Positions 11,701 through 49,400 of a DNA stretch of 64,000 nt are shown in pieces. The translations under genes were made by a program, and so were the position numbers. Position 1 is the first letter of the stretch, and each line of letters starts with the position of its first letter. The stretch comes from Haliclystus octoradiatus (taxonomy: Eukaryota; Cnidaria; Staurozoa; Stauromedusae; Haliclystidae), in the NCBI GenBank assembly GCA_916610825.1, contig OU744450.1, positions 4,428,578 to 4,492,577 on the forward strand, given 5' to 3'. Below the pieces are notes generated by a model. It did not search any database, was not told where the DNA came from, and saw nothing but the letters and a program-made list of their open reading frames with translations.

Positions 11701-14700
11701 AACATATTTAGATTTGAAAATATAAATAGCTTAATTGCATCTTCAGGTAGTCTGGCTGAAAATCTTACAGGATCAAAAGCCTAATTCTTTACTAACGAGG
11801 TAAAGGTATGGACACAGGCTAATCTTCAGGTTGTTCAAACCTAAGTCTATTACTTATTTTGTCACTAGTCCTATCCTTTGTCTTGAAAAAGATCAAATGA
11901 GAATATTATTGTAATTAGGTCCTTCATATATTTTATCATTTCTGAAATCATGTTAAAACAACTGCTCTGGCGAATACGAGTCTGGCCAATTAACAGAGGT
12001 GACCACTATTAGAGGTCCCATAAGTTATAAGAATAAGAATAAATATGATATAAGGCACATTATAAGTACCAGATTCAAATGTTGTTCTTAACCGCCCTTT
12101 GTTGTATGTGTAGCAGGTGTAGTAGATTAAATATCTTGTTAAATATTAACCAGCCTCATTATGAGATAGTCGATATTAGACCATCCTCCTTTTGAGGTAA
12201 CCTCTCTTATGTACATATAAAAGCCAATGTAAAGTATTATATTAATTAGATTCACTCAGACAAGCACTGATATACTTTTCTTGTTCTACTTATTATCAAT
12301 TTATATTATCTTGTCGGAGATCTTCATTTAATATGAATACAAGGAGTCAAATCACCATTACGCCTCGAAGATCACCTTCTCACGTTGTTAGATCTCCTAC
12401 AATTGGTGACCCCGCAACCAACAACGCAGCCGCTTATTCAATGTCAGTTGCAGATGAATCTCAAGATACAACCAATCAACATATCACACAACACGATCGT
12501 CTCGTCACGATCAAATTACCATCATTTTTACCATTACAAATCACATTCTGGTTCATGCAAGTGGAGTGTTTGTTCGACTTAAAGTTTATCCATGATGAAT
12601 TAACCAGATTTCGGTACGTGGTTGCTGAACTGCCGTCCAATATTGGCCCACTCGTCGTCACCACGGAGCTCTTCTCATCAGACACACCCTTCACGGATTT
12701 GAAGAATAAATTACTCCAAATATTGCAGAAAACGGATCAAGAAAAACTGGAAGAAGCTCTTGGCGCGATTTCGTTGGAGGGTTTAAAACCATCAGTCTGC
12801 TGTATGAAGATTCAACAGTCGCTGTCTGCTTCAGGTATCGCACCCACTGATAATTTGGTAAGACATCGTTTGCTAAATGCTTTGCCAATTAACATTCGTC
12901 AGCTTTTGATAAGCCATACAGAATTGCCCATGCCACAATTTTTGAAATTCACCTCCTATTCTGACACCTCCTATTCTAACAATCTTAGTTTTTTAAATAC
13001 TCAACCCTTAGATCCACATTTTTTTCAGGCTCCTGCACCAGTTCAGGCGGTTCGGTATCAACAACCGAATTCCTCTACTCAGTATGCGCGCAATAACGAT
13101 CAATTCACGGTTATTACAAGTTACTCACCAGGTCAGAGTGCTAAAATTTGCCGCTCTCACATTTTTTTTGGTACAAAAGCTAGATATTGTCGCCCTTTTT
13201 GTCAATGGCCTGGTCCAAAACCACCAACGTTTTTAAACAATGATCAGGCAACACCAAACAATTCCCGTCCTGTCTCGCCTGCTCCAATTAATTCAGTCTC
13301 CGCTATGCCGGCCCCGGAAAACTTTTAAGCCGTGTTGAGCCTATGACGCCTCAGCATGGCTTATTTATGTATGTCACTGTTATTTTGCCAAAAATGCCTG
13401 CTGTAGCTTTTCTTATTGATACTGGTTCTGCTGTATCTATCATTCCAATTTCTCTTTCTCAAAAATATGATTTAACATTAGCATCTTCCAATTTATCTTT
13501 AATTTCGGCCTCCGGAAAGGGCATCAATGTACTAGGTGAACTCGCAACAACAGCCACTATGCCTAGACTAAGACGCTCTTTCCCCCATTCATTTATAATT
13601 GCTGAAGTTACTCAACCAATTTTAGGCATAGATTTTTTACACAAACACAAAATAACCCTTGATTGTTCCAAACAAATTTTAATTGACGACACAACAACTG
13701 TTTCTGTCCCGTTAAAATCCTGTTCTGTTTCCGTCGAGTCTGTCGTATTTCCTTTTCCCAAAAATCTTTCTTCGAACGTGCGTAACATTTTAAATTCTCA
13801 TGCCGAATTATTTACACCTTTTTCCTTCAAAAACACACCGCCACACGATGTCGTACACCGCATCGAAACTGTCGGAGATCCTGTTTTTTGTCAACCTCGC
13901 CGACTACACCCCCGCAAATTAGCCGTGGCCAAGGCAGAGTTTGATAAATTATTAGATGCAGGTATAATTAAACCTTCGACTTCTCCTTGGGCTAGTCCGT
14001 TGCATATGGTTCCAAAATCTGAACCTGACACTTTTCGACCTGTAGGAGATTATCAGGCACTTAATCGAATCACTAAACCCGATCGCTATCCTCTCCCTAA
14101 TTTACAATCTTTTAACAATGAACTTTTTGGCTCTAAAATTTTTTCTCGTCTCGATTTATCTAAAGCCTATCACCAAATTCCAATACATCCTGATGACATA
14201 AACAAAACAACCATCACTACTCCTTTCGGTGCCTTTTGTTATCAAACAATGCCATTTGGGCTTCGCAATAGTGCCGCGACTTTTTCACGCTTTATTAATT
14301 CTGTTTTGCGTTCAATACCTTGTTTTTCATACATCGATGATATTTTAATTTATGGAAGCAGTCAAGCAGAGCATGATGCCCGTTTACAACTTGTTCTCGC
14401 TAGACTTGTTGAATATGGTCTACGCGTTAATCTATCAAAATGTATTTTTTCAGTTGCGTCTGTCGATTTTTTAGGGTATGAAGTCACTTCCAAAGGCATT
14501 TCACCAAAATCAAAATCAAAATCAGACTTACTAGAACTGCCTTCTCCTATTGATTATTCTTCTTTACGTCGTTCACTTGGTATGTTTGGGTTTTATCGTA
14601 AATTTGTTCCACATTACGCAGACATTGTTCAACCTCTGCAAGCACTGGCTAATGCCACTCAGCCTCGTTCCAAAAACCAACGTAACTCACATGTTTCTGC

Positions 14701-17554
14701 ACCTTTTGTTTGGCAATCCGATCATCAGCTCGCTTTCGACAATCTTAAATCTTCTATCAACAATGCAGTTATTTTAGCACATCCTGATCCTTCCATTTCT
14801 GACTATACTATCACTACCGATGCCTCAGCTTTTGCTATTGGTGCTGTCTTACACGAACAAAAACAAAACCCTCAACCATTAAGTTTTTATTCACGCAAAT
14901 TATCGACAACTGAACTATCGTATTCTACTTTTGATCGTGAATTACTAGCTATTTTTTCAGCCGTTAGACGGTTCCGCCCAATTATTGAAAACACTAAAGT
15001 TACAATTTTTACTGATCATAAACCAATTTCTGCTGCTTGGCATTCTCGCTCCGCTCATAATCATTCTCCTCGCCAAGAACGGCAGTTTTCATTTTTATCT
15101 GAATTTGTTTCTGACATTATTTACATTCCCGGTGATAGTAACGTTGTTGCCGACACTTTATCTCGCGATTTGCCAAATCATTGTTCAACGGTTTCCGCCG
15201 TCTCTTTTAATTTTATCAACCTTGAAGAAATCATTCAAGCGCAGCAGCGCATACCATTTGATACTTCTAATTTAGAATTTATTGATTTTGTTGAAGGCTC
15301 TGTGTGGTGTGAGACATCAGAAAATTTACCGCGTCCTTTTGTTCCCCTTTCTTATCGTTCTACCGTTTTTGAGAGTTTTCATAATTTAGGTCATTATGGC
15401 CGTTCAGCTACTTTTAAACTAATTAATGACAGATTTTATTGGCCTAAAATGCGAAAAGATATAAATATTTGGGTACAACATTGTTTACAGTGCCAACAAA
15501 CTAAAATCACTCGCCATACCATTAGTCCACCTTTACCATATAATTTACCAGCTGATCGTTTGCAGACAGTACATCTTGATATTATCACGGTACCTGCATC
15601 CACTTGTTCATTGACAAATATTACCACCACCTGTAGATATGTGTTAACCATGATTGATCGTTGCACGCGCTGGGTTGAGGCCATTCCGATTGTTGACCAG
15701 ACTGCTCCTGTTGTAGCTGAAGCTTTTGTAAGAGAATGGGTATCTAGGTATTCCGCACCCCTTTATGTCATTACGGATCGTGGCTCAAACTTTGAAAGTG
15801 AACTCATGCATGAGGTCGGCAAACTAATTGGATTTCTTAAGCTGCGAACAACTGCCTACCATCCCCAAACTAACGGCTTGGTAGAGCGTATGCATCGCAC
15901 TCTAAAATCTATTTTAAAAACAGCAAATACTTCATGGTATGATACCTTGCCTTCAGCACTGTTGGCTCTTCGAGTTTGGCCAGATGATGATGGTATTTCA
16001 CCTTATGAACTATTGACAGGATTAAAACCGCTAATACCTCGTGTATGTATTGAAGAAAAAGCTTTATTGACCTCTCATCATTTGTTACAAACATTGCAAG
16101 AACATTTCAAAACTGTTAAATTTAGACCACCTGCTAATAAAAGAACAATAGCCTCATATGTACCTCCTGAATTAAATAAATGTCGGAGAGTATGGATTCG
16201 AGTTGATCGTCCACGTCGTCCATTGGAGGCACCTTACACTGGCCCATTTGAAGTTATCTCACGCCATGAACGATACTACGTCATCAAAAGAGGAGACACA
16301 ACAGACACCGTTGCAATTAATCGTTTGAAGCCGGTAATAGAGTCTTTACCTTCAACACCGTTTGATGGTACTGACGTATCTGATGAAAATATTAATAATG
16401 ATAATGTTCCATTGCATCCAAATGTAGTAACAACACGCTCTGGCAGAAGAGTTACGTTTAACCCTAATCCCTTTTGTATATACTATTGAACTATTTAGAA
16501 ACTTAATATCATAGAATAATTTAGAAAAATAGACTAGAATAATTAGCTAGATATTTAATTCAAATATGATTATCTATTAGTTGAACATTAGAAATAAAAA
16601 AAAAAAATAAAAAATTAAGTTATATTACAATAACAAAAAAAAAAAAAATTATAGTCAATAATACAAAATTAACTACTATGTAATAAAAAAAAAAATATAT
16701 ATTATAGAATAATAATATGTAAGTAATATCCTTAACAATCATATTCTTGTAAATTCCCTCGGACTCTGTCTCGGAGGGGGGGACCTCTGTAGTAGATTAA
16801 ATATCTTGTTAAATATTAACCAGCCTCATTATGAGATAGTCGATATTAGACCATCCTCCTTTTGAGGTAACCTCTCTTATGTACATATAAAAGCCAATGT
16901 AAAGTATTATATTAATTAGATTCACTCAGACAAGCACTGATATACTTTTCTTGTTCTACTTATTATCAATTTATATTATCTTGTCGGAGATCTTCATTTA
17001 ATATGAATACAAGGAGTCAAATCACCATTACGCCTCGAAGATCACCTTCTCACGTTGTTAGATCTCCTACACAGGTTGTCCACCACTATATATTAGCAAA
17101 GCTGGTCCACCTTCATAGAGGCTCTGTTTATCAACGGCCATATTAACCCTCATTCATCCTCTCCCTGTTGGCTACAGTTACAGGCTACAGCAATTACATC
17201 TATCAATAAGCCATACATTCCACCTGCTACACATATACTCACGTGTTCAGGGAGGATTCCTCCAACTGAAAGCTTTTTGCGAAGTCCTACTTTACCTAAA
17301 AAGAGATCATTGTCACCAATGAGTGATGCTACATCAGGAGATAGTGCTAGTGGCTTTCCTTCTGTCAAATTCAAATGCAAACGCAAAGGTAAACCAAGGG
17401 ACTTTGCTTTGAGAACATCTTCTTTTGCAAAAGCACCATTAGCAAGGATCGAAGATGTAGTTATTAAACCAAGAGAATGCAGTGCAAAAATCCCATTACT
17501 TCTCTGCTGGCAATAACCAAGATCATCTGCCACTATGCTAATTTTTGATGGCAT
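8717..17554 (-). CDS. YDJC: YDJC-like carbohydrate (chitooligosaccharide-type) deacetylase, three exons
   Basis: Minus-strand exons: 17243-17554 (start MPSKISIVADDLGYC), 10825-11099 and 8717-9011 (TAA stop). Junctions are GT-AG; exon 1 ends in phase 0 (ILPEH|IENECR), and the arginine before SIPHFIGLST is split AG|A. Family motifs are in order: ADDLGYC with paired metal/catalytic Asp, LRLHLNLTEG, DGHQHIHTLP, GLSTMGK, MVHPGF and GGCGNGPDEFS. The family deacetylates N-acetylated oligosaccharides; the animal substrate is not settled. At about 293 residues it is of normal family length. Start choice: the first Met lies just before the conserved ADDLG strand. The gene shares a 472-bp divergent promoter region with SERCA. 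Intron 1 (11100-17242) carries the retroelement, antisense to the gene; with intact splice sites the gene may still work. Confidence 0.92.
10007..10462. mobile_element. foldback MITE, about 455 bp
   Basis: Arms of about 110 bp read TATAGACCGAGTGCCACATA with AAACGGCAGGTTTCTCCGG on the left, and the complement (CCGGAGAAACCTGCCCTTTC, GGCGCTCAGTCTATA) on the right. No transposase frame is present. The superfamily is unknown. Confidence 0.65.
10541..10695. repeat. near-perfect palindrome, about 155 bp
   Basis: GAGGCAAAGCCTTTCCGTAA on the left is mirrored by TTACGGCAAGGATTTGCCTC on the right, with GATATACCGTCTGATGATCA inside. The loop is only a few bases, so it would form a strong hairpin in RNA or cruciform DNA. 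Confidence 0.75.
11150..11323 (-). mobile_element. hAT-type MITE (CAGGGTCCGAC family)
   Basis: The ends are CAGAGTCCGACAAAAG and CTTTTGTCGGATCCCG, and the internal sequence matches the 54289-54451 copy closely. The flanking duplication is not recognisable, so it is an older insertion. Confidence 0.65.
11436..11612. mobile_element. pogo/Tc1-like MITE with TA target duplication
   Basis: It ends in ATAACAGGTTTGACTG and starts CAGTGCAACCTG, with TA on both sides. It is an inverted relative of the 4475-4651 copy. Confidence 0.7.
11613..12113. other. YDJC intron 1, unremarkable part
   Basis: AT-rich intron sequence up to the retroelement. I see only a fragment resembling the pogo-like MITE near 11980-12025. 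Confidence 0.5.
12118..12401 (+). repeat. 5' LTR of the CsRn1-type element
   Basis: It begins TGTAGTAG and ends CTCCTACA. A TATA-like ACATATAAAAGCC lies near 12213. The gag reading frame already opens within this LTR. Confidence 0.93.
12333..13328 (+). CDS. gag of the CsRn1-type element
   Basis: This 331-residue frame opens inside the 5' LTR. The N-terminal half fits a retrotransposon capsid-type Gag. A C-H-C-C cluster (CRSH followed by CRPFC) near residues 274-290 replaces the usual CCHC knuckle, as known for the CsRn1 clade. The C-terminus is rich in Pro, Asn and Ser. Pol starts 14 bases downstream in another frame. Confidence 0.85.
   Translation: MNTRSQITITPRRSPSHVVRSPTIGDPATNNAAAYSMSVADESQDTTNQHITQHDRLVTIKLPSFLPLQITFWFMQVECLFDLKFIHDELTRFRYVVAELPSNIGPLVVTTELFSSDTPFTDLKNKLLQILQKTDQEKLEEALGAISLEGLKPSVCCMKIQQSLSASGIAPTDNLVRHRLLNALPINIRQLLISHTELPMPQFLKFTSYSDTSYSNNLSFLNTQPLDPHFFQAPAPVQAVRYQQPNSSTQYARNNDQFTVITSYSPGQSAKICRSHIFFGTKARYCRPFCQWPGPKPPTFLNNDQATPNNSRPVSPAPINSVSAMPAPENF
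12404..12414 (+). other. primer-binding site (tRNA-Trp type) of the retroelement
   Basis: TGGTGACCCCG lies two bases after the 5' LTR and is complementary to the 3' end of tRNA-Trp, the primer reported for CsRn1-clade elements. Confidence 0.7.
13343..16489 (+). CDS. pol of the CsRn1-type element
   Basis: The frame is 1048 residues with domains in the Ty3/gypsy order: aspartic protease (LIDTGSAVSIIP, residues about 24-35), reverse transcriptase (RLDLSKAYHQIP and the YIDD box, residues about 185-360), RNase H (TTDASAFAIGAVL), zinc-binding HHCC region (HYGRSATFKL to CLQCQQ) and integrase core (HLDII, ITDRGSNF, NGLVERMHR), then a chromodomain-less tail. It looks whole. Confidence 0.93.
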   Translation: MTPQHGLFMYVTVILPKMPAVAFLIDTGSAVSIIPISLSQKYDLTLASSNLSLISASGKGINVLGELATTATMPRLRRSFPHSFIIAEVTQPILGIDFLHKHKITLDCSKQILIDDTTTVSVPLKSCSVSVESVVFPFPKNLSSNVRNILNSHAELFTPFSFKNTPPHDVVHRIETVGDPVFCQPRRLHPRKLAVAKAEFDKLLDAGIIKPSTSPWASPLHMVPKSEPDTFRPVGDYQALNRITKPDRYPLPNLQSFNNELFGSKIFSRLDLSKAYHQIPIHPDDINKTTITTPFGAFCYQTMPFGLRNSAATFSRFINSVLRSIPCFSYIDDILIYGSSQAEHDARLQLVLARLVEYGLRVNLSKCIFSVASVDFLGYEVTSKGISPKSKSKSDLLELPSPIDYSSLRRSLGMFGFYRKFVPHYADIVQPLQALANATQPRSKNQRNSHVSAPFVWQSDHQLAFDNLKSSINNAVILAHPDPSISDYTITTDASAFAIGAVLHEQKQNPQPLSFYSRKLSTTELSYSTFDRELLAIFSAVRRFRPIIENTKVTIFTDHKPISAAWHSRSAHNHSPRQERQFSFLSEFVSDIIYIPGDSNVVADTLSRDLPNHCSTVSAVSFNFINLEEIIQAQQRIPFDTSNLEFIDFVEGSVWCETSENLPRPFVPLSYRSTVFESFHNLGHYGRSATFKLINDRFYWPKMRKDINIWVQHCLQCQQTKITRHTISPPLPYNLPADRLQTVHLDIITVPASTCSLTNITTTCRYVLTMIDRCTRWVEAIPIVDQTAPVVAEAFVREWVSRYSAPLYVITDRGSNFESELMHEVGKLIGFLKLRTTAYHPQTNGLVERMHRTLKSILKTANTSWYDTLPSALLALRVWPDDDGISPYELLTGLKPLIPRVCIEEKALLTSHHLLQTLQEHFKTVKFRPPANKRTIASYVPPELNKCRRVWIRVDRPRRPLEAPYTGPFEVISRHERYYVIKRGDTTDTVAINRLKPVIESLPSTPFDGTDVSDENINNDNVPLHPNVVTTRSGRRVTFNPNPFCIYY
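16771..16787 (+). other. polypurine tract before the 3' LTR
   Basis: A run TCGGAGGGGGGGACCTC directly precedes the 3' LTR, the expected place for the plus-strand primer. Confidence 0.65.
16788..17071 (+). repeat. 3' LTR of the CsRn1-type element
   Basis: It matches the 5' LTR over the full 284 bp with no difference that I can see and is followed by the target duplicate CAGG. Confidence 0.93.
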
Positions 17555-18026
17555 AACACCAGCATAACACTAGAACTAAGTTTCGTTAGCAATTACTTTG
17601 GAAACATATTTTCATCAAATAAATGATTAGTCGGCTACATATAAGTACAATGTAAATTAAATAAACAATACATCAATTTCTGAACAGAAATGAGACGAAA
17701 CAAATCAAATTGTCAAGCTGCGCGCAGCCATTTTATACCATGTGATCATCAGTTATCCAATCACAGTAGTCCGCGTCCATCGCCGCGTGTTCGTTACGAG
17801 TTTGCCGTTTCCTAGCTAAGAATTTTGAGAAACCGTTGACGTATGAGTCGCTATTTTCAACTGTAAAAAACTTGGTTTATGCTGGTTGTGTTACTTTTTG
17901 GACTTGTGCAGACCTAAGAGCATTTAATAGACTCGGTTATTTTAGTTTATACTTCACACATGCGTAGTTTCGCAAACAGTCATTTGAAAGTGTAGTAGGC
18001 TGACATTTTGGGGCTCATCTTGAACC
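17555..18026. promoter_or_regulatory. divergent (shared) promoter region of YDJC and SERCA
   Basis: The 472 bp between the YDJC start codon (minus strand) and the SERCA start codon (plus strand) must hold both 5' UTRs and both promoters. It is somewhat richer in CpG (GCGCGCAG, CGCCGCGTG, GTTACGAG near 17718-17802) than the surrounding AT-rich sequence. No TATA box at a convincing distance was identified. Confidence 0.55.
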
Positions 18027-45224
<27,198 letters not shown>

Positions 45225-46469
45225 AATGACATCAATAGATTTTGTATTTAGCATATCTGGAGTTGGAAAAATATGAAAAAATGTTAATTTTAATAATTTA
45301 ATTGACTGACTGCGGCAACAACATGACATGGTAACAATCGAAAGCAGTGCATATTATTATATTGCTCAGAATCGTTCAATTCATGCTCTGGAAATCCTCT
45401 TAATAACGGCAAATTCAGTCTGCAGGGCGGAACTCAAATTCTGTTATAAATCCTAAAAGTCCTGCAAAATAAAAGAAATTATGAAGCTTACTGATAAAAC
45501 TATTATTTATAAATGTTTTCAAATATTTTCTGAAAAGTTGTAAAAATATTTGAAAGCTGTTGAAAAAATATGGAAATATGGTTAACTAATGTTTTTTTTG
45601 TATAGAATAATTATTAAAATTAAATTCAACGTTAATTGTAATTATTCGTATAATTCAATACCTGTTTTCATGGTTATTTGGTGAATGATAATGATGATGA
45701 TAATATTAATAACATTCAAACTGTATATGAGATGCAATAACTTTTAAGTTATGATATTTTACTCTGCGATCCTTTGTGTATAGAACATGGTCATGGGGCC
45801 TTTCATAATAATGTTATTGAAACCTCCACCCACCATCCCGTGTTCCATAAGACCACCAGACCAGATCTTCCAGACTTTTTTCTGTTGAATGGTAACATTT
45901 TTGGGCAAAATGTCTAAATTCAACAGGTTCTAGAGTCAGAGTCAGACATACATTATGCGGGTATCATTGGCTTTCCCGGGGCGGTGACCCCCGGGGTTTG
46001 CAAAACAACCTGTGCAAAAGTCAATTAACCCCCTTGGGTATGGGGGTAATAATTTCCAATAATCCCCCTCCCATTACCCGCAATGTCCACATGTACCCCT
46101 TGTCGTTACACGCACATGCTTGACATCATAACAGATTTTTAATCTCTAATCCTTGTAAAAGAATAATAATATGAATTCTGTATCTCATAAAAAAGTTTTT
46201 GTTTATCGGAATTTGACACTACTAATCTACTTTTCCCTGAATGCAATCAAGTGTAACAAAGAAGAGGAATGTTAAAATTTTAGGAGCCATCATGAATTCG
46301 TTAAAATAACACAAAATATCTGTGTACGAAGTTTGTGTTTGAAACATATTTTGTACAAATTTCAACCATACGGAGACAATTTGTTCACATTTTACATATC
46401 TATTATCTGGACAAACATATATATTAATTGACATTATTGGGATGTTTTTTATAGTATCTTGTTGTTACA
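45225..46469. other. SERCA 3' UTR and intergenic gap
   Basis: AT-rich. A possible polyadenylation signal AATAAA is at 45468-45473. A locally GC-rich patch (CCCGGGGCGGTGACCCCCGGG, about 45977-45997) has no visible gene. I see no further coding exon, so a longer SERCA isoform exon is not supported. Confidence 0.5.
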
Positions 46470-49400
46470 ATGACAAAATCTGTGTCTGAAACCGACTGGG
46501 ATATTCCAGATAGTGATGATGAAACCAATTTCAATCATGGCGATGAATATGAATCAAACACGAAAAGTATAATTCAGAACGTGTGTTTTGCAAATACACC
46601 AGAAAGAATTTGTCTTCTTTATAAAAACATTGAAATAAACGGTACTATTAATTTATCATCATCATTTCGAAGACAATCTATTGCTTTTCCTGTTAATAAT
46701 CAACAATCACAAATTGAATGTAATGCAATGCCAAGCAATATATCATCATCAGCAGAGAAATTCACTAATGATAAACCTAGTAATCTGGAAACTAAAACAA
46801 GGTTAGTAGTAATTTAAAATTTGGCAATGAAATTGGTATTTCATAATATTCCTTGTAATTCCTAGTATTAAAATTTATAAAAGCTAAAACTTCAAAATTA
46901 TTTTCAAGATCTTTGTCTAAACAAGCTGGAAATGACCAATAAGGGGGCAGCTGCATATGTGTAAACTCATTTCATGCTGAGCCACCTGCTGCATAATTGA
47001 GAATCGATTAAAAAGTTGAAAAAAATGTATATGATTTGTTAACATTGATGATCAATAAGCAAATTGACTCTGTTGTTAACTGTAGGCAAATGCAATGGGC
47101 CCAATGGTATTTCCTGGATTTTATTAGCGGGCAACCAGTGAAAATTACTTGTTTCAAAAAGTAATTACGATTAGGCCTACTAATTACTGACTACCAACAT
47201 AGTAATGATTACAGGTAAATATTAAATTTGGTGAAATTAGTCCAGATAGCCCTCGCGTCTAGACACAAACAGAAACAGGAAACCCGAGTTAAAAGTAGTC
47301 CTCTTGGCAGGCCTCTATCAGGACTTTTGGAAATCTGGCTAAGAAACCCGGGGTTTTGCAACCATAGACTGCCTTCCAAAACCCTGGTCTTTCTATCGTC
47401 TAAACTAAGATTTTTGAAAAACACAGGTATTCATTTTTGAAGTCCACTTTCGTTTTGTGGCGATACAGCCTATAAATATTGGCAGTCACTCATTCCTATT
47501 TGAAGATAAAATACTAGCCTACAATTTAATAAAACTATTCAACGGAATGCACATATTTACAGGATCAAACCATGAGTAATATGCAGTTAAAATGTATTGT
47601 TTACAAACTCAATGCTGACTCATGTGGAATTCAAATGAATTTGTGAATAATAAAATGCATTTGGAGCAATTCAAACAATAAAATCATATCTATCTGGTGC
47701 TAAAGAATTGAAGAAGTATAAAAATCTAATTTCAGCATTGAATCCAATAAGAAAAAAGTTTAGTTACGGTGTTTTATTAGACAAAATAGATACATCTAGC
47801 CTTATGTAAATAGTGGGGCAGCTAACGGAAATCTTACCGCAAATTGTGATACGAGTATAAATTTAGTATCAAACGAAAGATAATCGTTTATAATTCAAAT
47901 AGAGCCCGTGACCCCACCCAGATTCAGGCTGAGTGCCGAGAAAATGGCATCCAAAGTTTGGTTCCACCTACGTCCGTCTTGATAAAAAATTGCGAATGTG
48001 GTGAAATATTTTTGAGTAGAATATACATAATGGTTATTTTTATTATTGTAATGCTATTATTAAGACTCCCATATTCGTTCTACAGCAAAATATTGTTTTT
48101 ATCTATGGTATTGCGCAATTCTACAACATGTGCATGCGCAGAGTCAATTTCTGAATTACATAAATTTAGCCTTAATAAGGCCTATTAAATGAATTAATGA
48201 TGCTAAATTAGCTGAGAAGGCTATAAAAATAGTTTCACATATACATAAGCAAGGCACTTTTACTATGTTTTAGCATTTTTATGAAGATGACTATAAAACA
48301 TTATCAGAATCATAATTATATAGTGCTATATACTTGGTTTAATTACGCTATATAACTATATCAATTAAGGAAAAACATTTTATAATGATGTCCTTACTCT
48401 TACTATATATATTACTTATCAATTAGAATACTTTTTTCAAATGGCTGCTAAGGTAAGATTGGTTTGAATACGACTTTCCGATCACATACTATGTCAGTGA
48501 CGGCTCGTATAAGCTAGCCTTGGGCTTGCGGCCTGCACCCGGGGCAACTCAGCCTTCGGCTTCCTCAACTTTGCGTATTTTAATCGCAATTGATGAGCAG
48601 TTCATCTCATTTTAAGCTGCAAAAATTACTAAACCTTGATTAGCTTAAGGTCTATAGTTACACAAGAAAGTGAATTAGAAGTTCGGCAAAGTGCGCCGCA
48701 GACAAGGAGTTTAATTAAAAATTGTAGTATATTTCCACCTTGTTATTATCCAAAGACAATTGTTTTCATCCATGGCTTTTATCGGATTGCCTAGAACACG
48801 GTATACTATATTAAGTAGCGCTTTATAATTTATTTTATTCTTTTAGCCATATTTAGTATCACTATTATTATCATTGTCGTTGTTGACTATTCTTATTCAA
48901 ATGTTGTTTTAAATTTTACAAATTATTTCGTTAATCATTTTCTAAATTTACAGGTATCCCAAATTAACAAGCATTGATTGCTTCAGGGATTAGAATTATT
49001 ATGTATCACAAATTAACTTTCAACTACGTCGATTTGTATATTATTATTTTTAAGTGTTTTACATGATTAATGAAACATCTATCTATCTCTGGCGTATATC
49101 TGCAAATACTTCTAACCCATACCCATGCTTAAAGAAATTATTAATATCGAGTGTCAGCTAAAGTTGAGGCTCAATAATTGTCTTCATTTTTCGCCAAACC
49201 AAGCTGATATGAGCCTAGTGCTGAAGAGATATTTTATAATGTCCTGTTTAAAGTCGATAACATTTATTTCTTGTATAAATGCTTCGGTTGCCTCTGGACT
49301 TGAACGCCTGCCAAGCGTCCTGTTTGTATGGAAGTCTTCTCCTTAGTCCAGTCCGGTTACAGCCTGATGAACGTTTGTCTCTCTTTTTCAACCTCTGACC

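Larger units (their letters stand above)
12118..17071 (+). mobile_element. Ty3/gypsy LTR retrotransposon, CsRn1 type, whole-looking and very young
   Basis: The element is 4954 bp long, with two 284-bp LTRs that look identical by eye and a 4-bp target duplication CAGG (12114-12117 and 17072-17075). Behind the 5' LTR is a primer-binding site matching the 3' end of tRNA-Trp. Gag carries a Cys-His-Cys-Cys cluster, the unusual arrangement known from the CsRn1 clade. Pol follows with protease, reverse transcriptase, RNase H and integrase. A purine-rich tract precedes the 3' LTR. It looks whole, with no obvious breaks. Identical LTRs imply a recent insertion. It sits in YDJC intron 1 in the opposite orientation to that gene. 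Confidence 0.93.
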
